DNA from: Flaccisagitta enflata
Lineage: Eukaryota > Chaetognatha > Sagittoidea > Aphragmophora
Direction of reading: 5' to 3'
NCBI GenBank assembly: GCA_965153355.1
Contig: OZ231126.1
Location: 11,532,001 to 11,596,000 of the forward strand
DNA length: 64,000 nucleotides
A program made the translations under genes and the position numbers. The first letter of the stretch is position 1. Every line of letters starts with the position of its first letter. The notes under the pieces are model-generated. The model searched no databases. It was given only the letters and a program-made list of their open reading frames with translations, and had not been told where the DNA came from. Below are positions 27,437 through 38,392 of this stretch, piece after piece.

Positions 27437-27897
27437 AAGTCACAAAAGCGATAGGCGGTCAGCGGTAGACAGTGGCACCCGTGCCCTGATTGTAGTTGAA
27501 GGTGGGAGCGGCCCCGAAGGGGTCGAAGACCTATGCTTTCACACAGGGGAATTTTCTCCTTCTTCTCCTCCTTCTCCTTCTCCTCCTCCATCCCCCTAAC
27601 CCCAACCTCCAGTTTCATATCTCAGCCTTGAGGCCTATATCCCAGCCTGGAGGCTGAAATTCCCAAATTCCTTGAAGCTGGGATTTGGGCCTAGAAGATG
27701 GGATTTTTGCCTTTAGATGGGATTTGGGCCTTACGTTAAGGTTGTGATTTGGGCTTAAAGGCTGGGCTTCGAGGCTGAGATATGAGCCTCGAGGCTGAGG
27801 TATGAGCCTAGAGAGGGAGGGGTATAAAGAAGGAGAAAATTCCCCTTTGTGAAAGCATAGGACATCGATCCCTTTGGGGCCGCTGGCCAAAAAGGAA
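27437..27897 (+). mobile_element. Minisatellite-bearing inverted-flank element, diverged copy 1
   Basis: GGGAGCGGCCCCGAAGGGGTC and CTTTCACACAGGGGAATTTT on the left are mirrored by AAAATTCCCCTTTGTGAAAG and CCCTTTGGGGCCGCTGGCC on the right. The core has AGGCTGGGATTTGGGCCT-like units. It has the same architecture as the copy at 27905 but diverged flanks. Confidence 0.65.
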
Positions 27898-27904
27898 GGG
27901 AAGA

Positions 27905-28786
27905 CCAGTCGCCCAAGGGCAATATGTGGTCAGCGATACCCGTTGCCCTGCTGTGTATGTTTGTGATTGTAGGTGATGGGTAGCAGGGCAGCGGCCCCAA
28001 AGGGGACGATGTCCTGTAGAACACAGGGGGACTTTTGTTCGTTCGTCCATCCATGTGAGCAGATTTGAGCCTTAAGGCTGCAATTTGAGCCTCAAGCAGG
28101 GATTTGAGCTTCGAGGCTAAGATTTGAGCCTTGAGGTTGAGATTTGAGTCTCGAGGCTGGGTTTCAAGCCTCGAGGCTGGAATTTGAGCCTTGAGGTTAG
28201 AATTTGAGCCTCGAGGCTGGAATATGAGCCTCGAGGCTGGGATATGAGCCTCGAGGCTGGGATATGAGCCTCGAGGCTGGGATATGAGCCTCGAGGCTGG
28301 GATATGAGCCTCGAGGCTGGGATATGAGCCTCGAGGCTGGGATATGAGCCTCGAGGCTGGGATATGAGCCTCGAGGCTGGGATTTGAGCCTCGAGGCTGG
28401 GATTTGAGCCTCGAGGCTGGGATTTGAGCCTCGAGGCTGGGATTTGAGCCTCGAGGCTGGGATTTGAGCCTTGAGGCTGGGATTTAAGCCTCAAGGATGT
28501 GATTTGAGCCTTGGGGCTGGGATTTAGGCCTTGAGGCTAAGATTTGAGCCCCAAGGCTGGGATTTGAGCCTTGAGGCGGGGATTTGAGCCTCAAGGTGAG
28601 GATTTGAGCCGCGAGGCTGAGATTTGAGCTTCAAGGCTGGTATTTGAGCATCGAGACAGGAATTTAGCCTATAGGCAGAGATTTGAGTCTCAAGGCCAGG
28701 GGGGGGGGACGCACGCACGCACGCACGAACGAAAGTCCCCCTGTGTTCTACAGGACATCGTCCCCTTTGGGGCCGTTGCCCAAAAA
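27905..28786 (+). mobile_element. Minisatellite-bearing inverted-flank element, copy 2
   Basis: It begins CCAGTCGCCCAAGGGCAATA. Then GCAGCGGCCCCAAAGGGGAC and GTCCTGTAGAACACAGGGGG are mirrored at the right end by CCCCCTGTGTTCTACAGGAC and GTCCCCTTTGGGGCCGTTGC. The inverted flanks are about 60 bases. The core is a 20-bp array. Confidence 0.8.
28080..28690. repeat. 20-bp minisatellite, palindromic unit
   Basis: About 30 units of GGGATATGAGCCTCGAGGCT. The centre (28210-28460) is almost homogeneous and the edges are diverged. Each unit contains the perfect 10-bp palindrome GCCTCGAGGC. The long open frame through it is an artefact of unit length. Confidence 0.92.
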
Positions 28787-28789
28787 GGC

Positions 28790-30000
28790 AGAGGACTGAA
28801 GGAAAGAATGTCATCCTTATCGAAGATTGCTTTTCGTTTTGTAAAATGGAGGGAAAGAGAGAGGCCAAGTCTAAAGATGCGGGTTTGGGTGATGCAATAG
28901 AAATAAATATAATGAATTTATTCAAGGACAAGCCAACTTAATTCATTGAGATCAAGGCCAAAATGATCATAAACTGATAAAGAAAGTAATGAATAATAGA
29001 ACGACAGAAGCAACGTGGTTACTCTAGATCTTGAGACTAGTGTATATTGATGAGAGTAAGGAAATGCAACGTGGTGCTTGATTGGTTGTCCGCTAGAACT
29101 AGTAATGTGACTCTTGGCAAAGATAACGTAGGAATCTTAAAACAAAACAAAACAAAACAAAACAAAACAAAACAAAACAAAACAAAACAAAACAAAACAA
29201 AACAAAACAAAACAAAACAAAACAAAACAAAAGTTTGGCATAGAAGCAGACCACCCATCCAACAAACTAGACTAGTTATGCAAGGAAAGATACAAATTCA
29301 TCGGAAAGGTTTCAAAGAAGTCTCTGTCGCGACGAATGCATTTAATATTGTGAAGATTTTAATTGAAAGAAACTCTATATAATTTCAAATACTTTACGAG
29401 TCTGAACTTGAGTAGTGAGAATTAAGACATAGAAAGGTCAGCGCCCAAGAAGACAGATTTACGAGCAAAAAGTATAAAACAAAAGAATTTAATGAGTTTT
29501 GATGAAAGTTGACGCCAGAGACGGGCAGAGTGCGAAAGGATAAAGTGAGTTGAAAGCGATTTATTGAAAAAGATGACAACTAAGATAAACGTACTACGAG
29601 CAGATGATTAATAAAAGAATATGTCTCTATAAATTCAGGTTGACGCCAGAGACGCGCCGAGTGTGAATTGTGGAAGGATGGAGTGAGTTGATAACGATTT
29701 ATTGTATTGAAATAGATGACAACTAATAGATAAATGAACGAAAAGATAAACGAACTACGAGCAGATGATTAACAAAAGAATATGTCTCTATGAATTCATG
29801 TTGACGCCAGAGACGCGCCGAGTGTGAATTGTGGAAGGATGGAGTGAGTTGAAAGCGATTTGTGGACATGAGAGACAATCACTTGTTTCTTCAAAGTCCG
29901 ATTGACGGAAATTTTACCTAGACGAGCGGATAGTCAGATGTGCGCTGATAATAACAAACATGAGACTACGTGGCCGTGGCCGACATGATATCGGACATTT
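28790..30000. other. Intergenic with (AAAAC)n and a tandem repeat
   Basis: (AACAAA/AAAAC)n at 29138-29231. No gene is recognised. Confidence 0.6.
29507..29868. repeat. About 2.5 tandem copies of a 130-165-bp unit
   Basis: TTGACGCCAGAGACGCGCCG starts each copy (about 29509, 29640, 29801). GAACTACGAGCAGATGATTA and GAATATGTCTCTATGAATTC close the first two. The second copy is longer by an internal insertion. Confidence 0.82.
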
Positions 30001-30014
30001 CGGATTCATGGATA

Positions 30015-30575
30015 CAGTATGTTTCAACTCGTTTGGAACATTATACGACGGCATAACTCTAAAAGTAATAGAGATAATCAAATTCTGAAAAATATGTAAG
30101 AAAGGTTGTTGTTTGGCATTTTATATCAAACAATTCCCAGGGATTGTCTATAGAAGTTTGATACTGTTTACACCGGGGGGAGCTATAGGTCAAATTATGC
30201 AAAAAAAGTTATTTTTCTCTCTTTTTTTCAAAAAACTATATCCATAGACAATTTTCTCGCTCTATTTTCATAAACTACATTAAAATATCTTATATTCAAA
30301 ACCTATCTGGTATGAAAATCTTGAAATTCTTTCAAAATAAGAACAACATAAGAAAACAATTTTTTCACCAAACGACATGATGAATTACTTTGATAAGCAT
30401 TATTTTCAGTTTTTGATATGTTAAGGGGATTAGATTTTTCCAAAAAATCACCGGAATTAATCATCATAAAATGCCAAACTGTCACCTATGAAAGGTTTTT
30501 TTCAGAATTTGAATATCTCTATTACTTCTAGAGTTATGCCGTCGTATAATGTTCCAAACGAGTTGAAACATACTG
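30015..30575. mobile_element. TA-flanked palindromic MITE (561 bp)
   Basis: The ends are CAGTATGTTTCAACTCGTTT and its complement AAACGAGTTGAAACATACTG, with TA on both sides (30013-30014 and 30576-30577). The inverted repeat continues for at least 60 bases (CGACGGCATAACTCTA). Confidence 0.85.
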
Positions 30576-30738
30576 TAGGTATTTCATACAAGGCAAAAAG
30601 ATACAAGAGAGATGGAAAGATTATGGGAGGGGTAAAAGAAAGGGGAACATGCCGTTGCTTTCGACGCGAGCCTTTTTGGCATGAAAGCTGAATGAATGAA
30701 ACAACTGAACCAAGTTAAGAAAGACAGAAAAAAATCAG

Positions 30739-30739
30739 A

Positions 30740-30776
<37 letters not shown>

Positions 30777-31328
30777 CAGAAACTCACATTTCGTTTGAAT
30801 CAAGCGCATCGATAATGACAGAGGCGTTGAAAAAAAGAGGGAAGACAGACAGTAGGACAGACAGTGTGACATTTTTCCATACTGAGAAAGACAGTCAGCC
30901 TGACAGAGAGACAGACAGACAGAGAGACCGGCAGAAAGGGAGACAGGCAAGACAAAAGAATGAGCAAGAGTTATATGGGAGAACTGAAAAGCTATAATTA
31001 TGTCGACGGTTGCGAGCCTCTTTGAAAAGGAATTCACTGAATGGAACAACATGATTGGTAAATGACAAAGAGGTAGAGAGAGACAGACAGGCTAACTGAC
31101 TAGTAGGCAAATCTGTATACTTACAGAAAGACAAAGAGACACAGACAAAAAGACCAACTGGCAGGCAAATATCTATACTTACAGAAAGACAGAGAGACAG
31201 ACAGAAAGAAACCAACTATCAGGCAAAGATTTATATAGACAGACAGAAAGACAGAAAGGCAGACAGACAATCACTCAAAGACAAAGAGAGTGAATGGCAA
31301 TTTTATCAAAGCAGACAATGAGCGATAC

Positions 31329-31387
<59 letters not shown>

Positions 31388-31440
31388 GAGGCAGACAGTC
31401 AGACGGAAAGAAAGAAAGACAGACATACGGACAGAACGGT
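30739..31440. repeat. GACA tetranucleotide arrays
   Basis: Pure (GACA)n at 30739-30777 and 31327-31382 within a degenerate AGACAGAC-rich region. No coding potential. Confidence 0.85.
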
Positions 31441-31490
31441 GGGTCGGCAGAGACACATAGATAAGGAGTCGAGATATTCAACCGGACAGA

Positions 31491-31722
31491 AACAAGGCCG
31501 GATACACGGCTACCCCAGTCGCGTGCGGGTGGGCAGGGGCCATAATTGAGGTCACTCCATCATTTGGGCAGGAGCAGTGAGGCCAAAAACCGCAAAAACC
31601 CAAAAAAGTAAAGTGTGACGGATGGACCGACGGACGGACCGACGGACGGACGGACCGACGGACGGACGGACCGACGGACCGACAAAGCGGGGTGTAGAGT
31701 CGCGTAGCACGCGACTAAAAAA
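31491..31722 (+). mobile_element. Helentron-like element, full copy, GCACGCGACT subfamily
   Basis: It starts AACAAGGCCGGATACACGGC, with 5' motif AGTCGCGTGC, then TCATTTGGGCAGGAGCAGTG, ACGG/ACCG tetramers and 3' hairpin AGTCGCGTAGCACGCGACT plus an A-run. Stem of 8 and loop of 3. This is the reference copy for the major subfamily. Confidence 0.88.
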
Positions 31723-31918
31723 AGGAACAAAAAGACAGACAGACAGACGGACAGACAGACAGACAGACATAAGGAAAGACAGACACAGCAGATGGTAAAT
31801 TGCGGTGGAGAAGAAAGCGAATCGTGCCATTGGTCGTGAGCCTCATTTAAAGAGAACTTCACTCAATGGATCAATCCAATTCGGGAATTCAGTCGTGAAC
31901 TCTCTCAAAAGCAGAACC

Positions 31919-32164
31919 AACAAGGCCGGATACACGGCCAATAAGTAGTCGCTGGCGGGTGGGCAGGGGCAGTAATTCGGGTGAGCAGGGGCAGTATGTG
32001 GCAGGGCAGGGTCTGTAATGTGGCTGGGCAGGCGCAGTAGTGCTCAGAAATCATTTTTCAGTCGATTTCGCGTCGTCCAAAATTTCGCGTTAGCAACATA
32101 CCTACCTACCTACCTACCGACCAAGGGACACACCCTCTTATAGAGTCGCTTAGCCAGTGACTAA
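31919..32164 (+). mobile_element. Helentron-like element, GCCAGCGACT subfamily
   Basis: AACAAGGCCGGATACACGGC start, 5' motif AGTCGCTGGC, repeated GGGCAGGGGCAGTA units, (ACCT)n, and end AGTCGCTTAGCCAGTGACTAA. It directly abuts the minisatellite element at 32165. Confidence 0.8.
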
Positions 32165-33072
32165 CAGGTCGCCCAAGGGCAATATGTGGTCAGCGATACC
32201 CGTTGCCCTGCTCTGCATGATTGTGAATCAGAGTGAAAGGAAGCAGGGCAGCGGCCCCGAAGGGGACAAAGTCCTGTAGAACACAGGGGGACTTTCGTTC
32301 GTCCTAGCTAAAATGTAGATGAGATGCTATAATCAGCTGATTGTAGGCCTTCAAGAGTATGAAGGCTTTTCGAAGGCTAACTAGAGGCTCAGGAGGCCAG
32401 GTTTGAGGCCATCGCATGTGACCGGCCGGATTTGAGGCCTGAGAAGCCATATTTGAGAGGCTGGATTTGAGGCTTGAGAGGCTAATTTGAGGCCTGAGAG
32501 GCCAGATTTTTGGCCTTCAAGGCCAGATGAGGCCTGAGAGGCCGGATTTGAGAGGCTGGAATTGAGGCTTGAGAGGCCAGATTTGAGGCCTGACAGGCCA
32601 TATTTCAAGCCTGAGAGGCCAGATTTTAGGCTTGAGAGGCCTGATTTGAGAACTGAGAGGCCTGATGGTGGGGACAGACGAACAAACGAACGAACGGACG
32701 GACGAGCCCTCTCAGGCCTCAAATCAGCCTTGATCTCCTATAGGGGGCCCCGAAGGAGACAAAGTCCTGTAGAACATTTATCAAGCCTGATTTGAGGCCT
32801 GGGAGGCCAAATTTGAGGCCTAAGAGATCAGGTTTGAGGCCTGAGAATTTGAATTTGAGGCTTGAGAGGCTGGATTTGGGGCTTGAGAGGCTAGATTTGA
32901 GGTCTCAGAGCCAGATTTCAGGCCTGAGAGGCTGGATTTGAGGTCTCCAAGGCCAAATTTGAGGTCTGAGGGGCCTGATGAGGGGGGGGGGGACGGACGA
33001 ACGAACGGACGAACGAAAGTCCCCCTGTGTTCTACAGGACTTCGTCCCCTTCGGGGCCGCTGCCCAAAAAGG
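32165..33072 (+). mobile_element. Minisatellite-bearing inverted-flank element, copy 3
   Basis: It begins CAGGTCGCCCAAGGGCAATA. Inverted flanks GCGGCCCCGAAGGGGACAAA and CTTCGTCCCCTTCGGGGCCG. The core array is of GGCCTGAGAGGCCAGATTTGA-type units. An internal partial flank at about 32741-32778 (GGGGCCCCGAAGGAGACAAA) suggests recombination between two copies. Confidence 0.8.
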
Positions 33073-33083
33073 AACAAAAAAGA

Positions 33084-33994
33084 AACAAGGCCGGATACAC
33101 GGCTACCTCAGTCGCGTGCGGGTGGGCAGGAGCAGTGCTAGAGAAGGTCACTAGAGCATTTGGGCAGGAGCAGTAGGATCAACCAGTCGCCCATGGGCAA
33201 TATGTAGTCAGCGATACCCGTTGCCCTGCTTTGAGTGATTGTGAATTGGAGTGAGGGGAAGCAGGGCAGCGGCCCCGAAGGGGACGATGTCCTGTAGAAC
33301 AGGCAATTTTGTTCGTCCTGCTTGAAGAATTGGATGAGATGCTGACTGGCCTTTAAGAACCCCAACTGGGGTGTAAGAAGAGTGATGAAAGGCCTGAGAA
33401 TGTCCATTGGAAGCTTGAGATGGCTGGCTTGAGGCTTGAACGAGCTGGATTAAGGCTTGAAAGGTCAGGACTGATTTGAAGCCTGAGAGCAATACATTAA
33501 GGCTTAGATAGCTGATTTTAGGCCTGAGAGTCCTAATTTGAGGCCTGAGACTCTCAGGCTGAGAGGCAGGTTTGAGCCCTGAGAATTTGGATTTGAGGCC
33601 TGAGAAGCCTAAATTGAGGCCTGAGAGGCGAGGTTTGAGACCTGAGAGGTTGGATTTGAGACCTGAGAGGCCGGATTTATGGCCTGAGAGGCTGGATTTG
33701 AGAACTGAGAGGCTGGATTTGAGGCCTGAGAGGCCAGATTTGAGGCCTGAGAGGCCAGATTTGAGGCCTGAGGGGCCTGTTGAGATGGGGGGGGGGGGGA
33801 CGAATGGACAAACGAACGAACAAACAAACGAAAGTCCCCTGTGTTCTACAGGACATCGTCCCCTTCGGGGCCGCTGCCCAAAAAGCTCAAAAATGCTGAA
33901 AAAGTGAAAAGGGGACCGACCAACCGACCGACCGACCGACCGAACGACCATCCGACATAGCGGGGTGTAGAGTCGCATAGCACGCGACTAAAAA
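33084..33994 (+). mobile_element. Helentron-like element split by a nested minisatellite element
   Basis: The 5' half is at 33084-33182 (AACAAGGCCGGATACACGGC to GGGCAGGAGCAGTAGGATC). The 3' half is at about 33881-33994 (AAAAGCTCAAAAATGCTG, ACCG tetramers, GTCGCATAGCACGCGACTA). The uninterrupted relative at 34619 shows the two halves are contiguous in an intact copy. Confidence 0.8.
33183..33885 (+). mobile_element. Minisatellite-bearing inverted-flank element, copy 4 (nested)
   Basis: It begins CCAGTCGCCCATGGGCAATA. Flanks GCGGCCCCGAAGGGGACGAT and its mirror ATCGTCCCCTTCGGGGCCGC. The core array is AGGCCTGAGAGGCCGGATTTG. No target duplication longer than one or two bases is visible. Confidence 0.8.
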
Positions 33995-34200
33995 GGAGAA
34001 TAAAATTAGTTTTCTTATCCTCAACAATCTCAATTCTATGTAAAAGATGAAAATGAAACGAGGTAAAGTAGCCCAACCTTGGCTTCGATTATGGCAGAAT
34101 AATGGCAGATAGTTTTGCTGTATCCTTGAGAACCTTAAAAAGTGTAAACCAATTTGTACAGTACCTCAAATGCGCTAAAATGTCTTTTTGTTTTAAAAAG

Positions 34201-34412
<212 letters not shown>

Positions 34413-34618
34413 GTAGAACCGGTTTTAACAACTTTTTACGTTTGCTTACGAAAACATTTAGTTTGAATGTCGCCATCTTTGATAAAAAAGAAAACATACA
34501 GAATAAGCAAAACCCATTATACTTTCGGTTTTCGGTTTTACCTGTTTGGCTGTCCAAGCAATTGGCCAACTGCTGCATAATATTATTTTTCTCGAGGAGA
34601 TGGTGAAACGTAGAAATG

Positions 34619-34876
34619 AAACAAGGCAGGATACACGGCTATCCCAGTCGCGTGCGGGTGGGCAGGAGCAGTGCTGTTGAATGTCACTAGAGTATTTGGG
34701 CAGGAGCAGTAAGCTCAAAAAGCTCCCAAACGCCGAAAAAAGTTAAAAGGGGACCAACCGACCGACCGACCAACCAACCAACCAACCAACCAACCAACCA
34801 ACCAACTAACCGACCAACCGACCGACCGACCGACTGACAAAGCGGGGTGTAGAGTCGCGTAGCACGCGACTAAAAA
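34619..34876 (+). mobile_element. Helentron-like element, full copy
   Basis: AACAAGGCAGGATACACGGC start, AGTCGCGTGC motif, (ACCA)n and (ACCG)n, and AGTCGCGTAGCACGCGACT hairpin with A-run. Confidence 0.86.
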
Positions 34877-34879
34877 TGG

Positions 34880-35895
34880 GAAAAATAAGCACAGCAGTGA
34901 TTCAACAGTGTAGACGTGGAGCACTTTTGATAAAAACACTTTTAATAAAAAACAACCATAATGGAGCAGTAGCGAATAATGACCGTGGAATTGCTGATGG
35001 GCATGAGCTCCCTTCTCGCCAATCTTTTCTTTTGCAGCATATTCATTTTCAGGAATATTGTCAACAGCTTGTAGGATCCAAGGCGTCGAACGTACATTTT
35101 GTAAAATGACAATAGACTCATGCGTGAAGTTAAGATTTTTTTTGCAAACCTACCAGTTTCAATAAGAAACAAGTTGAATTCTACTCTGAGCGGAAACTCG
35201 TCAAGGACAAAGCAGACATTTGATATTTCGTCGTTTAAGGAAAAGGAAGAGAGTTTGTCGCTTCAAATCCTGTCTTTCCGCCTTCCCGCTCTTTTAATGT
35301 TGAAAAAAAAAGAAAAACGGAAACGATGCAGCAACAGGGGTCATCGGATTTTTTTCTCGGCACTCTGAATAAGAAATCTACACTTGTCGACACCGAAGAG
35401 GAAGAGGAAGCGCGTTTTGATTTACTGTCCGATCTTTGCGTTTTTGTGTAAAAAAGAATATGTATGTCATATTTTCGTCAGCATAATTAGCCACAGTACA
35501 TACAATGCATCATACAGTAACAAAAGAAAACATTTAGGTAATATGTAAGAAAAAAATGGTAAAATAGGAGCAGTTCCAGTATCATTAACAGCTTGAGTAA
35601 GCGTCAAAGATCTCAATTTGGATTGCATGTCAACCGTTAACAGCGAAAAAAGTCTTAGCTGTCTCCTTATCTTAGCTGTCTCCTTGTCTTAGCTGTCTCC
35701 TTGTCTTGGCTGTCTCCTTGTCAAAAAGTCTTAGCTATCTCCATGTCAAATTTCATCATGCTTAGGCATTCTTAGGCATTTTTACTATCTATATTGATCA
35801 TATTAATTTTATGCCTAATTATGTGAGACCTGTTAATCTTCATCATGTCAATAACAATACCAATACCAATCTTCATCATACCAATACCAATGAAA
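34880..35895. other. Intergenic, AT-rich; 17-bp minisatellite at 35650-35750
   Basis: About five units of TCTTAGCTGTCTCCTTG. No exon is recognised. Confidence 0.6.
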
Positions 35896-35898
35896 ATG

Positions 35899-36091
35899 GA
35901 TAGATCGGATACACGGCACTAACTTACTCTTCGACTTTCAGGCGGGGAGCTCGGGATGAAAGTTTTTCCACTCCCAGATCAAACATAAAATGTCTAAACG
36001 AAGAATACCAAACTGATATTCGATGAACGGACATATTGATAGCCATTGATAGGCAATCTTCTAGAGATGTGGTTACGCATCTAAACTTTTT
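35899..36091 (+). mobile_element. Decayed Helentron-like element upstream of the STAND-Kelch gene
   Basis: GATCGGATACACGGCAC resembles the family start, and CTAGAGATGTGGTTACGCATCTAAA resembles the GATGCGT-type 3' hairpin end. It stops 35 bases before the ATG at 36127, so the 5' UTR or core promoter would derive from it. Confidence 0.45.
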
Positions 36092-36126
36092 GTCGAAAGT
36101 AATTTAGTACGTCATTTTGAATCAAA

Positions 36127-38392
36127 ATGGAACAAGAACAAAATAACAACAATGTCAAAGGGCTCACGGAAAGTAGGGCAACAGATGATGGAGCACCAAG
36201 ACAACCCCACCCTTCGTCATCATTATCACTGCCATCGATCTCAGGATTGCCTCAATCAGAAGTAAGAACGAGTTTTTCAAACAACAAAATAGGAGAACAG
36301 AATGTTGCAAGCATAATAATAAAAAACGAGGTTTCTCTTGATGGAGACGTGCAAAAAAGTCAGGCCGACGGACATGGCTCAAAATCACACCCTTTACCAA
36401 AAGACAGAGGGGGAAATACGGCTGAAACTCGTCGTACTTATCCAGTTTTGAAGATTTGGATACGTCAAAATCTGTTTCTCTATGAGTTTTTCAGGAAGCT
36501 TTACTCCGAGATGACCCACGATGAAGTCAAAGATGAAAATGATGATATGAATCTGGCTGAGCTTATAGCAAGCCTTAAGGACAGATATGGCGAGTTGAGA
36601 CAAGACTTATTTAAGAGGATTGAGAATGAGCATCATGAGATTAGACAGTTACCATCCGCTCTTAATGGGGAGATGCGGTGGAACCAAATCAACGCGCTTA
36701 CAAAAGCAGTGGCGGATAGTTTCCATTCGAAAAAAGTTTTCAGTCAAGGGTTCACCATTGACTGGGCTAGACAAAAGCATGTTGGATGGGTTGACCTTTT
36801 TTACCTTAAGATTTGTTACCGGGGTGACGAAGTTGCACAAGGCTATCTTCACGAGTTAGAAAACAGCACGCTCCCACTCACTCAACCGAAAATGGAACAA
36901 CACTATTTTTCCACCCAACTGCCTTCTCCATATGTTTCACGTCCGCAGCTTGAACAAACGGTCAAACAGCACACTGATGGTGAAAGATTAGTCTACCTTT
37001 TTGGCCAATGCGGTAGTGGCAAATCCACCCTCGCACATCAAAATTTGAAAGGGGAAGAAGAATATTTCCCTGTTCAATTTCCCGATGCTCTTCCGGATGA
37101 AAAACCCCAAATAACGATAGAACGATTTGCCGAGGAGGTCTTGGAGAAATGCGGCGCGTTGCCACCACTGATTGACTCAATTAGTGACATTTTAAGGCCA
37201 ACTAGTCGCCTCCTCAGTTTCCTTAAGAAGCAGGATGGGAAAAAGTTTGTTCTTGATCCAATTGACGATGTTCTGAGAACAGAGCAGACCACAGAATGCT
37301 TCATCAATTATCTTAACGATTTACTGAATACCAATGTATCATTAGTCTTGATCTCAAGTCTAAATGAAAGTAGCAAGTTGAAAATGTGCAGCAAAAATAT
37401 ACGCATTCCAATATTCTCAGAAGATGAAAGCATCTATTTTCTCACCCAGTTTTTCGCTACCAAGGATAGTTCGGAATTCTTTGAAGATTTTGATTATGCA
37501 ACGATTGCCCGCTATTCGGGGTACAATCCAAAAGCTTTGAAAATCGTCGCGAATGCCTTGAAGGAAAAGATAGATATCTACGACTCTCTGACCAGAGAGG
37601 ACTTTTTATACACGTTGAATACTGCTGGCGTTAAAGAGAAAGTGGAACTAGATGAAATTATCCACGGGAGGATCGAGGGATTAGATCAGAAAACCAAAGT
37701 AATCCTTGAAGCTGTGTCTCTCTTCCCCCAAACGTTCCGCTTCAAGAGCGTTTGTGATTTACTGAACATCGATAATGTTCACACTATACTGTTTCAAGAA
37801 TCTGTAGCAAGTATTCAATCTGACGAACCGATTGACCTGACCGTGAATAGAGAAAATGCAAATTTGCACATCAAAGAACTTCAAGAAAATGTCATGGGGA
37901 AAAAGCAGGCAGAATTGAAAGACATTTGCTACAGAGCATTAAAAGAACTCATGAAAATGATGATGGTGGAGAAAAAAGATGGCCTATTTTGGTTAGATCC
38001 GTACGTCAGGCAAATTGCATTCAAAGTCTTTGCAAATAATCCCTTCCAATACCTTAAAGTTGAGTTTGGTCGCATTCAGATTCAAAAGTTACTGAAAAAG
38101 GCAACCGCCAAATCCATGTTGCCGACACGAGCAGAAATTCGACAATTGGTTGTTATGATTCTGAACAAATTCCCAGATGAACATCCGGCAAATATCCTTC
38201 ACTTCTCGCGTAATGAGATAAAGGAGATTTTTGCAGATGTCCAGGTGCCCATTAGCAAAGTTGTTTCGTGGTTAACGAGTTTTCAAGTTTTCTACAGTCC
38301 CTCTGAATATTTCAATACATGCGACATTTTGATGACTTGTTCTCCATTGGGAGCTGCAACTCAAACCGATAATGCCAACTCAAACTTTCGAG
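36127..38392 (+). CDS. STAND-Kelch exon 1: NB-ARC-type NTPase
   Basis: This single exon gives 755 residues. VSRPQLEQTV (270-279) fits the region just before the P-loop in STAND proteins. GQCGSGKST (293-301) is a complete Walker A. FVLDPIDDV (374-382) fits Walker B. LVLISSLNES (406-415) fits the strand carrying sensor 1. SGYNPKALKI (464-473) fits the GxP motif. LDQKTKVILEAVSLFPQTFRF (519-539) resembles the start of the STAND winged helix. Residues 105-265 are mostly helical and match no effector domain that I recognise. The donor is CGAG|GTAATT. If read through, the frame would continue only to GNSW and stop, so an intron-retained short form is possible. Confidence 0.85.

Noticed and set aside
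28117-28494. Apparent repeat protein (SRLISQPRGSYPSLEAHIPA) and a CRISPR-like look
   Set aside because: The period is 20 bases (60 for the frame) with no unique spacers; it is a minisatellite inside an inverted-flank element.
32381-33978. Long frames made of LSGLKSGLSGLKSG-type units
   Set aside because: These translate the GGCCTGAGAGGCC minisatellite and element flanks; frame continuity follows from unit length.
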